64,000 nucleotides of DNA from JARKPK01 sp964631235 (GTDB taxonomy: Bacteria > Planctomycetota > Planctomycetia > Pirellulales > Thermoguttaceae): assembly GCA_964631235.1 (NCBI GenBank), contig CAZVZX010000014.1, positions 1-64,000 of the forward strand, written 5' to 3'. This document shows positions 8,410 through 17,184 of this stretch, piece after piece. The number at the start of each line of letters is the position of its first letter. Within the stretch, counting starts at the first letter, position 1. A model generated the notes under the pieces. The model made no database searches and was not told the DNA's origin. It worked only from the letters and a program-made list of their open reading frames with translations. A program made the position numbers and the translations under genes.

Positions 8410-11400
8410 ATGCGTTGGATTTGGCTGTTGACGGTGTTGAGCGTTTCGCTTTTCGGCGCAAGGGCTGCTTGGGGCGATGCGGCCGACGACGACTTCGCCG
8501 TGGCAACCGGCCACTATGCCCAGCAACGATGGAAGCTGGCCGGCGAGGCGCTGGCGGAGTTTATCGCCAAGCATCCCAACGACGATCGGCGGCATCAGGC
8601 GAGATTCCTTTTGGCGGAAAGCCTGGTGCAATTGGGGCGATTCGATCAGGCCGGCCCGCTGTTCGATCAGTATCTCAAAGACGATCCGCACGGGCGATAC
8701 GTGGCGGCGGCGACCTTTCGTTCCGGCGAAATCGCATTCTTGGCCGGCGATTATGGCCGCGCGGCAGAGCGGCTCGAACAGTTCTGCAAGCTTTATCCCG
8801 ACGATCGGTACGGCGCCTATGCCTTGCCTTACTTGGGCGAGACGGCCTTGGCTCGCGCTGATCCGGCCGCCGCTGCCGCCCGGTTCGAACAGGCGCTACA
8901 GAAGTTTCCCGATGGCCCGATGCAGGACGAGTGCCGTTTGGGATTGGGCCGCGCGCTGGCCGCGCTGGGACGAGCGGAAGAAGCCGAGCGATATTTGACG
9001 GCCCTGGCGGGCAAAGCGAACAGCCCCTTGGCCGACGATGCGCAATTCCACTTGGGGGCGATGTACTACGCGGCGGGTCGGTACGAACAGGCGGCCGAGG
9101 CGCTGGGGGCGTTCGCTTCTCGCTGGACCGACAGTCCGTTGCGGTCGCGCGCCCTGTTGGGGCGGGGATGGGCGCTTTACAAGGCGCGGCGCTGGGGCGA
9201 GGCCCGTCGATTGTTCGAGTCGTTGGGCGAAGACGCGGCCGTTGGTTTGGAGGCGCACTACTGGGCGGCGATGACGCACCGCGAAGAGAACGACCTAGCC
9301 CGCGCGGCGGAACGGCTGGCGGTTGTTGTCGCCGCGGCCGAACAGGCGGGCAGCCCCTTGGCCGACGAAGCCCGGGTTCAGACGGGCGACGTACTGTTGA
9401 GGCTGGGACGGACGGTCGAGGCGGAGAAGTACTTCGAGCCGATTGTTCGCCGCGGGCCGCAGGGTGGGCGGTGGTTCGATTCGGCGTTGTTGGGGTTGCT
9501 GCGTGCGGCGGTCGAGGCGGGGCGGCATGACGCAGCCGATGCGTTGTATGCCGATTTCCAGCGTCAATGCGCCGAGAGCGAATTAGCCGGCAGCGCGGCC
9601 CGTTGGCGCGCCAAATCGCTGCTGGCGAGAAAGCAGTTCGAGGCCGCCGAAGCCCTGCTTCGGCCGTTGGTTGCAGGCGCCCAATCAGCGGACGAAGACC
9701 GCTATCTTTACGCTGTTGCGCTCGATGGGTTGCAGCGTCGCGAGGAGGCCTTACGATGGGTTGCGCCCTTGGTCGAATCGGCCGACGGGCGATTGAAGGC
9801 CGATGCCCAATTGTTGCAGGGCTCGCTGCTCGTCGCCACGGGGCGCTATGCGGAAGCGGTTGCACCGCTCGAAGGCTTCGTGGCCACCAACCCGAAGGGT
9901 GATGCGGCGCTGAAAGCCTTGGGCGGGCTGGCCGTGTCGCTGGCACGTTCTGGACGGATGGATCGGGCGAAAGAGCTTTACGGCCGGTTGACGAACGAGT
10001 TTGCCGAGCATCCGCTTCTGCCCGCGGTGATCGAGCAGTTGGCCGAGGCGGCCTACGCGGCGCGCGACACGGAGTTCTCGTCGCAGCTTTTTGCGCGGCT
10101 CCGCGATGCGGGACGCAAGGTTCCCGAAAGCGGCGCAGCGGCGCCTCCGCTTGTCGGTACAGGCGAAGCGCGAGCCCGGGTGCTTTCCGGGCTGGCGTGG
10201 AGTCAATTCAAGGCCGGCCGCTACAACGAGGCGGAACAGACCTTCGACCAGATTCTTCGGCTCGACCCGCCTCCGTCCGCGGCCGAGGCGGCCGAGGCGG
10301 CGTTGATGCGGGGCTATGCCTTGCAAGAGCTCGAGCGGTTCGAGGCGGCCCTGGCGATGTTCGACACGGTCGTGGAGAAGTACGCCGACTCGCAGCAACA
10401 TGCTGATGCGTTGTACGCCGCTGCTCGCCTGCGCGACCGGCTCGATCAAGATGTTCAGGCGGTGGAACTCTACGAGAAACTGGCCACGCTCTACCCTCGC
10501 TACGGGCAAATCGATCGCGTGTTCTATCACTGGGCGTGGGCCTTGCGCGAACTGAAGCGCCCGGCCGACGCCGATCAGCTATTCGAGCGGCTTCGCAAGG
10601 AGCATCCGAAGAGCCCGTTGATCAACGATGTTCGCTACCGGCTCGCACAGCGTGCTGTGGAAAGCGGCGATTATGCCCGGGCGAAAGAACTGCTCAAGGA
10701 GCTGACCGACGCCCAGCCTGAGGAAAAGCTGCGAAATACCGCCGACTTGTTGCGGGCACAAGTGGCGGTGGCCGAAGCCGATTGGCCGGCGGCTCAAGCG
10801 ATCTTCCAGTCGCTGGCGCAGCGGATCGAGGGGGCGGATCGAATGTGGGTCGAGTTCTGGTGGGCGGAGTCGCACTATCGGCAAGATCAGATCGATCAGG
10901 CCGAGCGGGTGTTGGCCTCGCTGGCCTCGCGCGTAGATAAGAAGGAAGCTTGGTTTGCGATGGTGCCGCTGCGGCGGGCACAAATCCTCGTGCAGCGCGG
11001 GCGATGGGCCGAGGCGCGGGCCATGGCCGAGTCGGTGGCGAAGGAGTTTCCCGAGTTCGAGCTTCAGTACGAGGCCGATTTCATTATCGGCCGCTGTTTG
11101 CACGCCGAAGCGCGGCTTGACGACGCCCGAGTTGCGTTCGCTCGCGTGACGGCCTCGCCCCGCGGGGCGAAGACGGAAACGGCGGCCAAGGCCCAATGGT
11201 GGATCGGCGAGACGTACTTTCATCAGAAGAATTACGAGGCCGCCTTGCGCGAGTACCTTCGCTTGGAAATCCTCTACGATTTTCCCGAGTGGCGTGCCGC
11301 CGCGCTGCTTCAGGCGGGAAAGTGTCAGATGCAGCTCGGCGCGACGACGGAAGCGGTCGCACTCTTCGAGCGATTGTTGAAGAACTATCCGGAAAGCCGA

Positions 11401-11460
11401 GTGGCCGCCGAGGCGAAAGAGACGCTGGCGAAATTGTCCGCTTCGTCGCCGAAACGGTGA
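8410..11460 (+). CDS. Exported tetratricopeptide-repeat protein (1016 aa)
   Basis: Large periplasmic or envelope protein made almost entirely of TPR units. It starts MRWIWLLTVLSVSLFGARAA, a clear signal peptide with cleavage near AWGDA. Repeats are visible throughout as A..L..G...E(A)...F/Y patterns, for example GRFDQAGPLFDQYLKDDP and GRYEQAAEALGAFASRW, including CpoB/YbgF-like 'YP.S..A..A' spacing. The second half repeats EAEQTFDQILRLDP-type units and the C-terminal unit ends in KETLAKLSA. Such proteins usually scaffold envelope complexes. ATG 8410 is chosen because it gives a proper signal peptide; ATG 8362 would put 16 residues ahead of it. Its partner is unknown, and the redox cluster begins 368 bases downstream on the same strand. 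Confidence 0.85.
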   Translation: MRWIWLLTVLSVSLFGARAAWGDAADDDFAVATGHYAQQRWKLAGEALAEFIAKHPNDDRRHQARFLLAESLVQLGRFDQAGPLFDQYLKDDPHGRYVAAATFRSGEIAFLAGDYGRAAERLEQFCKLYPDDRYGAYALPYLGETALARADPAAAAARFEQALQKFPDGPMQDECRLGLGRALAALGRAEEAERYLTALAGKANSPLADDAQFHLGAMYYAAGRYEQAAEALGAFASRWTDSPLRSRALLGRGWALYKARRWGEARRLFESLGEDAAVGLEAHYWAAMTHREENDLARAAERLAVVVAAAEQAGSPLADEARVQTGDVLLRLGRTVEAEKYFEPIVRRGPQGGRWFDSALLGLLRAAVEAGRHDAADALYADFQRQCAESELAGSAARWRAKSLLARKQFEAAEALLRPLVAGAQSADEDRYLYAVALDGLQRREEALRWVAPLVESADGRLKADAQLLQGSLLVATGRYAEAVAPLEGFVATNPKGDAALKALGGLAVSLARSGRMDRAKELYGRLTNEFAEHPLLPAVIEQLAEAAYAARDTEFSSQLFARLRDAGRKVPESGAAAPPLVGTGEARARVLSGLAWSQFKAGRYNEAEQTFDQILRLDPPPSAAEAAEAALMRGYALQELERFEAALAMFDTVVEKYADSQQHADALYAAARLRDRLDQDVQAVELYEKLATLYPRYGQIDRVFYHWAWALRELKRPADADQLFERLRKEHPKSPLINDVRYRLAQRAVESGDYARAKELLKELTDAQPEEKLRNTADLLRAQVAVAEADWPAAQAIFQSLAQRIEGADRMWVEFWWAESHYRQDQIDQAERVLASLASRVDKKEAWFAMVPLRRAQILVQRGRWAEARAMAESVAKEFPEFELQYEADFIIGRCLHAEARLDDARVAFARVTASPRGAKTETAAKAQWWIGETYFHQKNYEAALREYLRLEILYDFPEWRAAALLQAGKCQMQLGATTEAVALFERLLKNYPESRVAAEAKETLAKLSASSPKR

Positions 11461-11659
11461 ACACGCCGCAATGGCGCGCCCGCCCGGGCGGCCGAAATGG
11501 CCGCGAATCTCGAAAGCCGGTCAGCCTTGCGGGTTGGGGCGACCGATTCGGCTCTTCGTTGGGCCGCTTGCGACGGCCGTCAAACCCGATCGGTCTCGCA
11601 CGGCCGCATTCGTTCGCCATCGGTTTTTCTGACGGCGGTTGTCGAATGTCGAAACGTCG

Positions 11660-11681
11660 AAACGGGTGTATTCCCGTTTTT
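11660..11681 (+). terminator. Intrinsic-terminator-like hairpin
   Basis: AAACGGG (11660-11666), loop TGTATT, CCCGTTT (11673-11679), followed by TT. The 7-bp stem ending in T residues looks like a weak rho-independent terminator, about 200 bases after the TPR gene and 150 before the next gene. Confidence 0.45.
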
Positions 11682-11691
11682 GTGGGCCTAA
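11665..11691. repeat. Short dispersed repeat, copy 1
   Basis: A 27-base stretch with the core ATTCCCGTTTTTGTGGGCC matches 52142-52168 at 25 of 27 positions. Both copies lie in non-coding DNA upstream of rightward genes. Here it overlaps the right half of the terminator-like hairpin; at the other copy the pairing left arm is absent. Confidence 0.6.
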
Positions 11692-11828
11692 GCCGCGCAT
11701 TGCTTCTGGTTTCCGCCAGCAGCGATTAGAATGGACGGGGTGTACCGCGGTGCGAACGCTCGGCAGTAATGCGATGCGGTCGGGGCGAAGAAGTCGCAAC
11801 GCGGAAAGAGTGAAAGACTCGCAGTCGG

Positions 11829-13253
11829 ATGAAGTTGTTTCGTTTGAGCGTGATTCTGCCGTCGTGTTGTGCCGCGGCCGGCCTGGTGGCGATTGTCGCT
11901 TGGCTTCAGGTAGGGCCGCTCGTGCCGGTCGAGGCCCGGGTGCCTGGACTCGATGGCGCGCCGCCCGTCGAATCGGTGTCGGGTGCGTTGGTTCGGCCGA
12001 CGCCGGGCGAACCGCGTGTCGGCCCCGGGCGGCCCGGCGATTCGAGCGGCATTTGGCCGTGGTTCCGCGGCGCGGGACGCGACGGGATCGTTCCCTCCGT
12101 GGCGATCGATCGGCGATGGAAAGGAAGCCGTCCCGAGTTGCTTTGGCAGGTGCCGGTGGCCGAGGGCTATGCGGCGCCGGCGGTGGCCCGAGGCCGCGTG
12201 TTTCTGCTCGACTACGACGTGGCGGAAAAGGCCGACGTGATGCGCTGCCTGTCGCTCGACGATGGGCGCGAGATTTGGCGGAACGGCTATGCCGTAGAGA
12301 TTGCGCCGAACCACGGGATCACTCGCACGGTGCCGGCGCTGGTCGGCGATTTGGTGATTTCGTTCGGGCCGAAATACCATGTGGTTGCCTGGGAGGCGGC
12401 TACCGGCCGAGCGCGGTGGATGATTGATTTGGTGGCGGATCACGGGGCGACGGTGCCCGATTGGTACGCCGGCCAATGCCCGCTTTACGACGAGCAGTTG
12501 GACCAATTGGTGTTGGCCCCCGGCGGGCCGTCGCTGTTGTTGGCCGTCGATCCGCGAACCGGGGCCGTCCGCTGGAAGAGTGAAAATCCGCAACGCTGGC
12601 TTTCGACGCATACATCGGTGGTCATCACCGAGATCGAGGGGCGGCGGGCGTATGTTTATTCGGCCTCGGGCGGCGTGGCGTTGGTGGCGGCCGATACGGG
12701 CGAGTTGCTTTGCCAAACGACCGCCTGGCGCGTGCCCACGGCGGCCTGCGCCTCGCCGGTGCCGCTGGGCGATGGGCGCGTTTTTTGCTCCGGCGGCTAC
12801 GACTCGGGGGCGGTCATGCTCCGCTTCGCGCGGCAGGGCGATCGCTACGTTTGCGAAACGCTGTTTCGTTTGAAGCCGAGACAGTTCAGTTCGGAACAGC
12901 AAACGCCCATCTATTTTCAAGGCCATCTGTTCGGCGTTCGGCAGTTCGACAAGCGGTTGGTGTGCCTCGACACCGAGGGCAACGAGCGGTGGAACAGCGG
13001 GCGAGAGAAGTTCGGCGCGGCGCCCTACCTGATTGCCGACGGCGTGCTGCTGGCGTTGAACGATCGGGGCAAGCTGACGCTTGTGCCGGCCACGCCGGAC
13101 GGCCCATTCCAGCCGATAGCCGAGGCCGAACTGTTCGAAGACGGCGTCGATGCCTGGGGGCCGATGGCGTTGGTCGATGGCCGGTTGCTCGTCCGCGACT
13201 TCACTCGATTGCAGTGTTTGCGGATCGGCAAATCGACCGTCGGCAACCAGTGA
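11829..13253 (+). CDS. Exported PQQ-type beta-propeller protein
   Basis: The 474-residue protein has an N-terminal signal or anchor (MKLFRLSVILPSCCAAAGLVA) and then a Pro/Gly-rich linker to about residue 75. The propeller begins with WFRGAGRDG, the entry motif common in planctomycete outer-membrane-assembly (BamB)/PQQ-like proteins. Repeats follow the 'xxG.v......g.l.cld...G...W' pattern, for example LLLAVDPRTGAVRWK, VVAWEAATGRARW and LVCLDTEGNERW. No PQQ ligands or enzymatic residues can be assigned, so PQQ binding is only the family name. It is the first gene of a co-directional run to 23160 that also encodes a second propeller of this kind, so the two may serve one exported complex. Confidence 0.82.
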   Translation: MKLFRLSVILPSCCAAAGLVAIVAWLQVGPLVPVEARVPGLDGAPPVESVSGALVRPTPGEPRVGPGRPGDSSGIWPWFRGAGRDGIVPSVAIDRRWKGSRPELLWQVPVAEGYAAPAVARGRVFLLDYDVAEKADVMRCLSLDDGREIWRNGYAVEIAPNHGITRTVPALVGDLVISFGPKYHVVAWEAATGRARWMIDLVADHGATVPDWYAGQCPLYDEQLDQLVLAPGGPSLLLAVDPRTGAVRWKSENPQRWLSTHTSVVITEIEGRRAYVYSASGGVALVAADTGELLCQTTAWRVPTAACASPVPLGDGRVFCSGGYDSGAVMLRFARQGDRYVCETLFRLKPRQFSSEQQTPIYFQGHLFGVRQFDKRLVCLDTEGNERWNSGREKFGAAPYLIADGVLLALNDRGKLTLVPATPDGPFQPIAEAELFEDGVDAWGPMALVDGRLLVRDFTRLQCLRIGKSTVGNQ

Positions 13254-13489
13254 TCTGCCAGTGCTCTGCCGGCAATAAGTGCAGGTCGCTGTGTTGGGGC
13301 ATTTGTTGGTTGATGCGAGCGGCAGTCGCGACCGATCGGGAAATCCTGTGAACCGGCCGAGACCGAGTGGATAGACATCGAGCCGAATCGCGTCGAGTTG
13401 AACGGCCCGCACAAGACTGAGCCGAAGCGACCGGAGAAGACGTTTTGCTGGGGGCCTGAGGATAGCGGATTGGTGAGGGAGAATCATCG

Positions 13490-14485
13490 GTGCCGGAATC
13501 TCGACCTTCGATCTCGTGGGCGGTCTTGCTGATCGTGGCGCTTGGGGTGTTCGCCGCGGCGTGGGCGGTGTTTCGCGTCGATCCCTGGGGCGAGGGCCGC
13601 ACGGTCGAGCCGATTCCGCCGATCGACGAATCGTTGATCGGCTATTCCGAGTCGGCGCAGTGGCCGACGGGCTTGCAGCGGCCGACGTCGTTGGCGGTCG
13701 ATCCGGAGGGGCGGGTATTCGTCGGCGGAGATCGAAAGGTTATCGTTCTCGGGTTCGATGGAAAATCGGCGGGAGCTTCCATCGAACTGAGCGGCGATCC
13801 GTATTGCCTCGCCTGGGCCGATCAACGGCACAGCGAGCCGAACCGTTTGTACGTCGGTTTGCAAGATCGGGTCGAGGTGCGATCGCCCGACGGCCGATTG
13901 CTGGCCGCCTGGAACCCACCCGGTGCGAACGCCCGATTCACATCGATTGCCGTTGGCGAAGAAGATGTGTTCGTTGCCGACTCGGGCAACCGAGTTGTGT
14001 GGCGCTACGAGCCATCGTCGGGCGTGGTGCGGGGCGAGATCGGGCGCGGCGATCCTCAACGGAAAATCCTCGGCTTCGTGATCACCGATCTCAATCACTT
14101 CGATATTGCCGTTGGGGCCGATGGGCTCCTCTACGTGGTCAATCCGCGGCTCTTGCGAGTCGAGGCGTTTACGAGCGAGGGCGAGTTTCGCTCGTCGTGG
14201 GGCAGCGGCTCGACTGACTTGGCCGGTTTCTGCGGGTGCTGCAATCCGACCGATCTGGTCGCGCTGCCCGACGGTCGATTCCTGACCGCCGAGAAGGGCT
14301 TGACTCGGGTGAAGCTCTACAGCGGCCAGGGGCGGCTGGAAACGGTGGTGGCCGGCCCGCAACACCTCGCCAAAACGCCCGCCGACTTGGCCGTGCTCCC
14401 CGACGGAAGGGTGCTCGTGCTTGATGCCGCCGGTCGAACGGTGCGCGTATTTGTGGCACGCGACCGGCGAAATACGCTAAACTGA
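13490..14485 (+). CDS. Membrane-anchored NHL-type propeller protein
   Basis: The 331-residue protein starts at GTG behind GAGGGA (about 8 bases upstream). One N-terminal membrane segment (SWAVLLIVALGVFAAAWAVF) anchors an outside domain. The domain contains NHL/SMP-30-like repeats: RPTSLAVDPEGRVFVGG, FTSIAVGEEDVFVADSGNR, PADLAVLPDGRVLVLDAAGR. The segment GFCGCCNPTD holds three close cysteines, typical of a subgroup of planctomycete NHL proteins. It lies 236 bases after the first PQQ-type propeller and 135 bases before the Cys-rich membrane protein, suggesting it belongs to the redox cluster. The role is unknown; a docking or sensing propeller is an inference. Confidence 0.8.
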   Translation: MPESRPSISWAVLLIVALGVFAAAWAVFRVDPWGEGRTVEPIPPIDESLIGYSESAQWPTGLQRPTSLAVDPEGRVFVGGDRKVIVLGFDGKSAGASIELSGDPYCLAWADQRHSEPNRLYVGLQDRVEVRSPDGRLLAAWNPPGANARFTSIAVGEEDVFVADSGNRVVWRYEPSSGVVRGEIGRGDPQRKILGFVITDLNHFDIAVGADGLLYVVNPRLLRVEAFTSEGEFRSSWGSGSTDLAGFCGCCNPTDLVALPDGRFLTAEKGLTRVKLYSGQGRLETVVAGPQHLAKTPADLAVLPDGRVLVLDAAGRTVRVFVARDRRNTLN

Positions 14486-14620
14486 AAGCATTCGTTGCTC
14501 GCGGTTCGCGGCGACAGTGGGCGAGGTTCTCAACCGACCCTGTCTGCCTCGCGGCGCGAGACGCGAAACGGGCACCCAAGCCGGGACTAGATCGGGATCG
14601 GTTCCCCAAGAAGAACACTG

Positions 14621-14890
14621 GTGACAAGCGCAATGAGACGATCGCAAGACGATCCGGTTGATCGGTCGCCCACTGACGAGGCCGATCGCCGCGCGTGGTT
14701 GCGCGGCGTTTCGCGGTGGGCGGTCGTCGGCGCGCTGGCGTTGTGGGGTGGGCTGATGACCGGCCGGCGTCAGTGGTGCGGGCGCAATTGTTCGGAGCCG
14801 ACGGCCTGCGGCGGGTGCCCGTTGAACGGCCAATGCCGACAGTCGCAGAGAGAATCGCCGTCGGCTGGGCCGTCGCGTCGGGCGATGTGA
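14621..14890 (+). CDS. Small Cys-rich membrane protein
   Basis: The 89-residue protein has one membrane segment (WAVVGALALWGGLMTG) followed by a cysteine motif, CGRNCSEPTACGGCPLNGQC: five cysteines with spacing C-x3-C-x5-C-x2-C-x5-C. That spacing suggests metal or Fe-S binding or disulfides outside the membrane, but I cannot name a family. GTG 14621 is preceded by AAGAAG with 7-base spacing; ATG 14633 is an alternative. It ends 20 bases before the NapG-like gene, and that tight coupling is the main support that it is real and part of the same redox complex. Confidence 0.72.
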   Translation: MTSAMRRSQDDPVDRSPTDEADRRAWLRGVSRWAVVGALALWGGLMTGRRQWCGRNCSEPTACGGCPLNGQCRQSQRESPSAGPSRRAM

Positions 14891-14910
14891 TCGAGGGAGT
14901 TGACGGATCG

Positions 14911-15516
14911 ATGACGCAACAACTTTGGGATCGACGCCGTTTCGTGGCCGTCGGGGCCCGTGTCGCCGGCGCGCTGGGAGTCGGGGCGGCAACCGCCGCA
15001 TGGGCCTTCGCCCGCGGCCGCCCGCAGCGCGAGGTGTGGCAGATCGATCCCGATGCCTGCATGGCGTGCGGCAACTGCCAAACGCATTGCGTGTTGGACA
15101 TTTCGGCCGTCAAAGCGGTGAATTGTTTCGCCCGCTGCGGCTATTGCGATGAATGCACGGGTTACTTTCCAACCGAGCCGCACCAAAAGGAAACCGGAGC
15201 GGAGAACCACCTGTGCCCGGTCGATGCGATCATCCGCCGGTTCATCGAGGCGAAGGCAGGCACTCGCTACTTCGAATACACGATTGACGAAAATAGGTGC
15301 ATTGGTTGCGGAAAGTGCGTACTCGGTTGCCGGTTGATGAACGGTTCGCTGTATTTGCAGGTGCGGCACGACCGCTGCCTCAACTGCAACGAGTGCGCCA
15401 TCGCGGTGGCCTGCCCGAAACAAGCCTTCCGTCGCGTGCCTGCCGACCGTCCGAATTTGCTGCCGCACGTCTGCGCCGAGGCCGAGGCGGCCCTGGCGGC
15501 CAAGCGGCGGCGATAA
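14911..15516 (+). CDS. Tat-exported multi-[4Fe-4S] ferredoxin (NapG-like)
   Basis: The 201-residue protein has a twin-arginine-type start (DRRRFVAVGARVAGALGVGA) followed by a hydrophobic stretch, so export or membrane anchoring on the outer face is likely. Four cysteine groups follow: CMACGNCQTHC, CFARCGYCDEC, CIGCGKCVLGC and CLNCNECAIAVACP, enough for up to four [4Fe-4S] clusters. This matches NapG/NrfC/DmsB-type electron-transfer subunits, and the next gene encodes a NapH/NosR-like membrane partner, as in NapGH quinol dehydrogenases. The frame is open far upstream, but ATG 14911 gives the proper Tat signal and follows GAGGGAG. The third group deviates from the usual CxxCxxCxxxCP by lacking the proline. 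Confidence 0.85.
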   Translation: MTQQLWDRRRFVAVGARVAGALGVGAATAAWAFARGRPQREVWQIDPDACMACGNCQTHCVLDISAVKAVNCFARCGYCDECTGYFPTEPHQKETGAENHLCPVDAIIRRFIEAKAGTRYFEYTIDENRCIGCGKCVLGCRLMNGSLYLQVRHDRCLNCNECAIAVACPKQAFRRVPADRPNLLPHVCAEAEAALAAKRRR

Positions 15517-15718
15517 TCGCGCCCAGCGGATTGAGCCTGTGAGCGGCAATGGTTTATTCTTGGGCGATGCGCATCGTTGCGTTTTGCTTTCTGCCGGAGC
15601 AACGGTTTCTTGCCGAACAGGATTGGTGCATGGTGTCGATGGGGGGCGAGACTTCGGATGCACGGGCAATAAACAGTACGAATCGCCGGGGCCGGCCAAC
15701 CGGCAACTTGGTAGTTTT

Positions 15719-17080
15719 ATGCGGTTGACGTTTGTCGAACGTTGCACTGGGCGCTTTTCCGCTGCTGCGATTGTTTCGGTGGTTGCGGCGGCGGTTCTTG
15801 CGGCGACTCTTTGCCCGTTGGGCGAGGTTTGCGGCGCGGAGATTCCGCTGCCCGACTTCACCAGCTATGAAGTGCCCGACACGCAGCACCCGCCGGCGGG
15901 CCAGCCGTGGCGCGAAGCGATCGATGTGCTCCTGCTGGCGGCGGCGATCGGCGCGGCATCGTACGCGGCACTGGTGCGGCGTTCTCGAGCATGGCTGTTG
16001 GGGGTGACGATTGCATCGCTCGTTTGGTTCGGCTTCGTGCGGCAAGGGTGCGTTTGTTCCATCGGGGCGATTCAGAACGTCGTGCTCTCGCTGGTCGATG
16101 CCAACTATTTGCTGCCCTGGTCGGTGGCGGCTTTCTTCGCGTTGCCGTTGATTTCAACGTTGTTTTTCGGCCGGACGTTCTGCGCCGCCGTTTGCCCGTT
16201 GGGCGCCATTCAAGAGCTGGCGGCGGTTCGCGCGACGCGGGTTCCCCGCTGGCTCGACCATTCGTTGGGATTGCTGGCGTTCGTTTATTTGGGTTGGGCG
16301 GTGGCGGCGGCAGCGGCGGGCGGAGTGATGCTCATCTGCCGCTACGATCCGTTCGTCGGATTCTTTCGCCTGAGCGGCAGTGCTGCGATGTTGGTGTTCG
16401 GCGGGGCGTTGTTGTTGATCGGGGTGTTCGTCGCCCGGCCCTACTGCCGCTTCCTCTGCCCCTTGGGGGCGATTTTAGGCCTTCTTTCGCGGGTGTCGTA
16501 CCGCCACTTGCGGATTCCGCCGAATGAGTGCATTCGTTGCCGATTGTGCGAGGACGTTTGCCCGTACAACGCCATCGAACCGCCGGCCGGCGCGCCCGAC
16601 GCGGCGGAGCGCACCCGGGCACGGCGACGCCTGCTGGCGGCGTTGGCTGCGCTGCCGGTGTTGATCGTTGTCGGGGCGGCCGTCGGCTGGCTGATGCGCG
16701 ATGCGATGGCGGCGCTGCATCCGCGGGTCCGCTTGGCCGAACGCATTTTCCGCGAAGACGCCGGCGAGCCCATCGTGCCGACCGACGCGACGAACGGTTT
16801 TCGGGCCTCAGGCGAAAGCGACGCATCGCTTTATGCCGATGCCGAGCGACTCAGGCAGCGGTTCGCGTGGGCGTCGGCAGGCTTCGGCGGCTGGGTGGGC
16901 CTGGTGTTTGCCGTGAAGATGATTGCACTGTGCATGCGGCCGCGCCGCGACGAATTCGAACCCGATCGACGCGGTTGCGTATCGTGCGGGCGATGCTTCT
17001 GGTATTGTCCGAAAGAGCAGGTCCGTTTGGGCTTGATCGACGAAAGCGAATTGCCGCCGACCGAGCCGCCGCCGCGCTGA
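15719..17080 (+). CDS. NapH/NosR-like membrane iron-sulfur protein
   Basis: The 453-residue polytopic protein starts MRLTFVERCTGRFSAAAIV. About seven membrane helices carry the NapH/NosR/CcoG-type cysteine turns CVCSIGAIQN, CAAVCPLGAIQE and CRFLCPLGAILG. Two complete [4Fe-4S] motifs follow: CIRCRLCEDVCP, and CVSCGRCFWYCP near the C-terminus. It lacks the N-terminal FMN-binding domain of NosR. In the family, such proteins pass electrons between the quinone pool and exported ferredoxins. It follows the Tat-exported ferredoxin gene, as in napGH. The reading frame extends 60 codons upstream, but those residues are not hydrophobic or conserved-looking, so the ATG at 15719 is preferred. Confidence 0.85.
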   Translation: MRLTFVERCTGRFSAAAIVSVVAAAVLAATLCPLGEVCGAEIPLPDFTSYEVPDTQHPPAGQPWREAIDVLLLAAAIGAASYAALVRRSRAWLLGVTIASLVWFGFVRQGCVCSIGAIQNVVLSLVDANYLLPWSVAAFFALPLISTLFFGRTFCAAVCPLGAIQELAAVRATRVPRWLDHSLGLLAFVYLGWAVAAAAAGGVMLICRYDPFVGFFRLSGSAAMLVFGGALLLIGVFVARPYCRFLCPLGAILGLLSRVSYRHLRIPPNECIRCRLCEDVCPYNAIEPPAGAPDAAERTRARRRLLAALAALPVLIVVGAAVGWLMRDAMAALHPRVRLAERIFREDAGEPIVPTDATNGFRASGESDASLYADAERLRQRFAWASAGFGGWVGLVFAVKMIALCMRPRRDEFEPDRRGCVSCGRCFWYCPKEQVRLGLIDESELPPTEPPPR

Positions 17081-17184
17081 TCGCCGATGGGGCTAACGCC
17101 GATCGGGTGATTGGCGTTGGAGCGGGCTCCACGGTTCAGGGCGAGCGTTGATTGAGAACGATGGATCATTGATTCGAGCGTACT

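Larger units (their letters stand above)
11461..11828. other. Intergenic region before the redox cluster
   Basis: 368 bases holding the hairpin at 11660-11681 and one copy of a short sequence that recurs at 52142. No gene is supported here; open frames are short and change strand. Confidence 0.45.
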
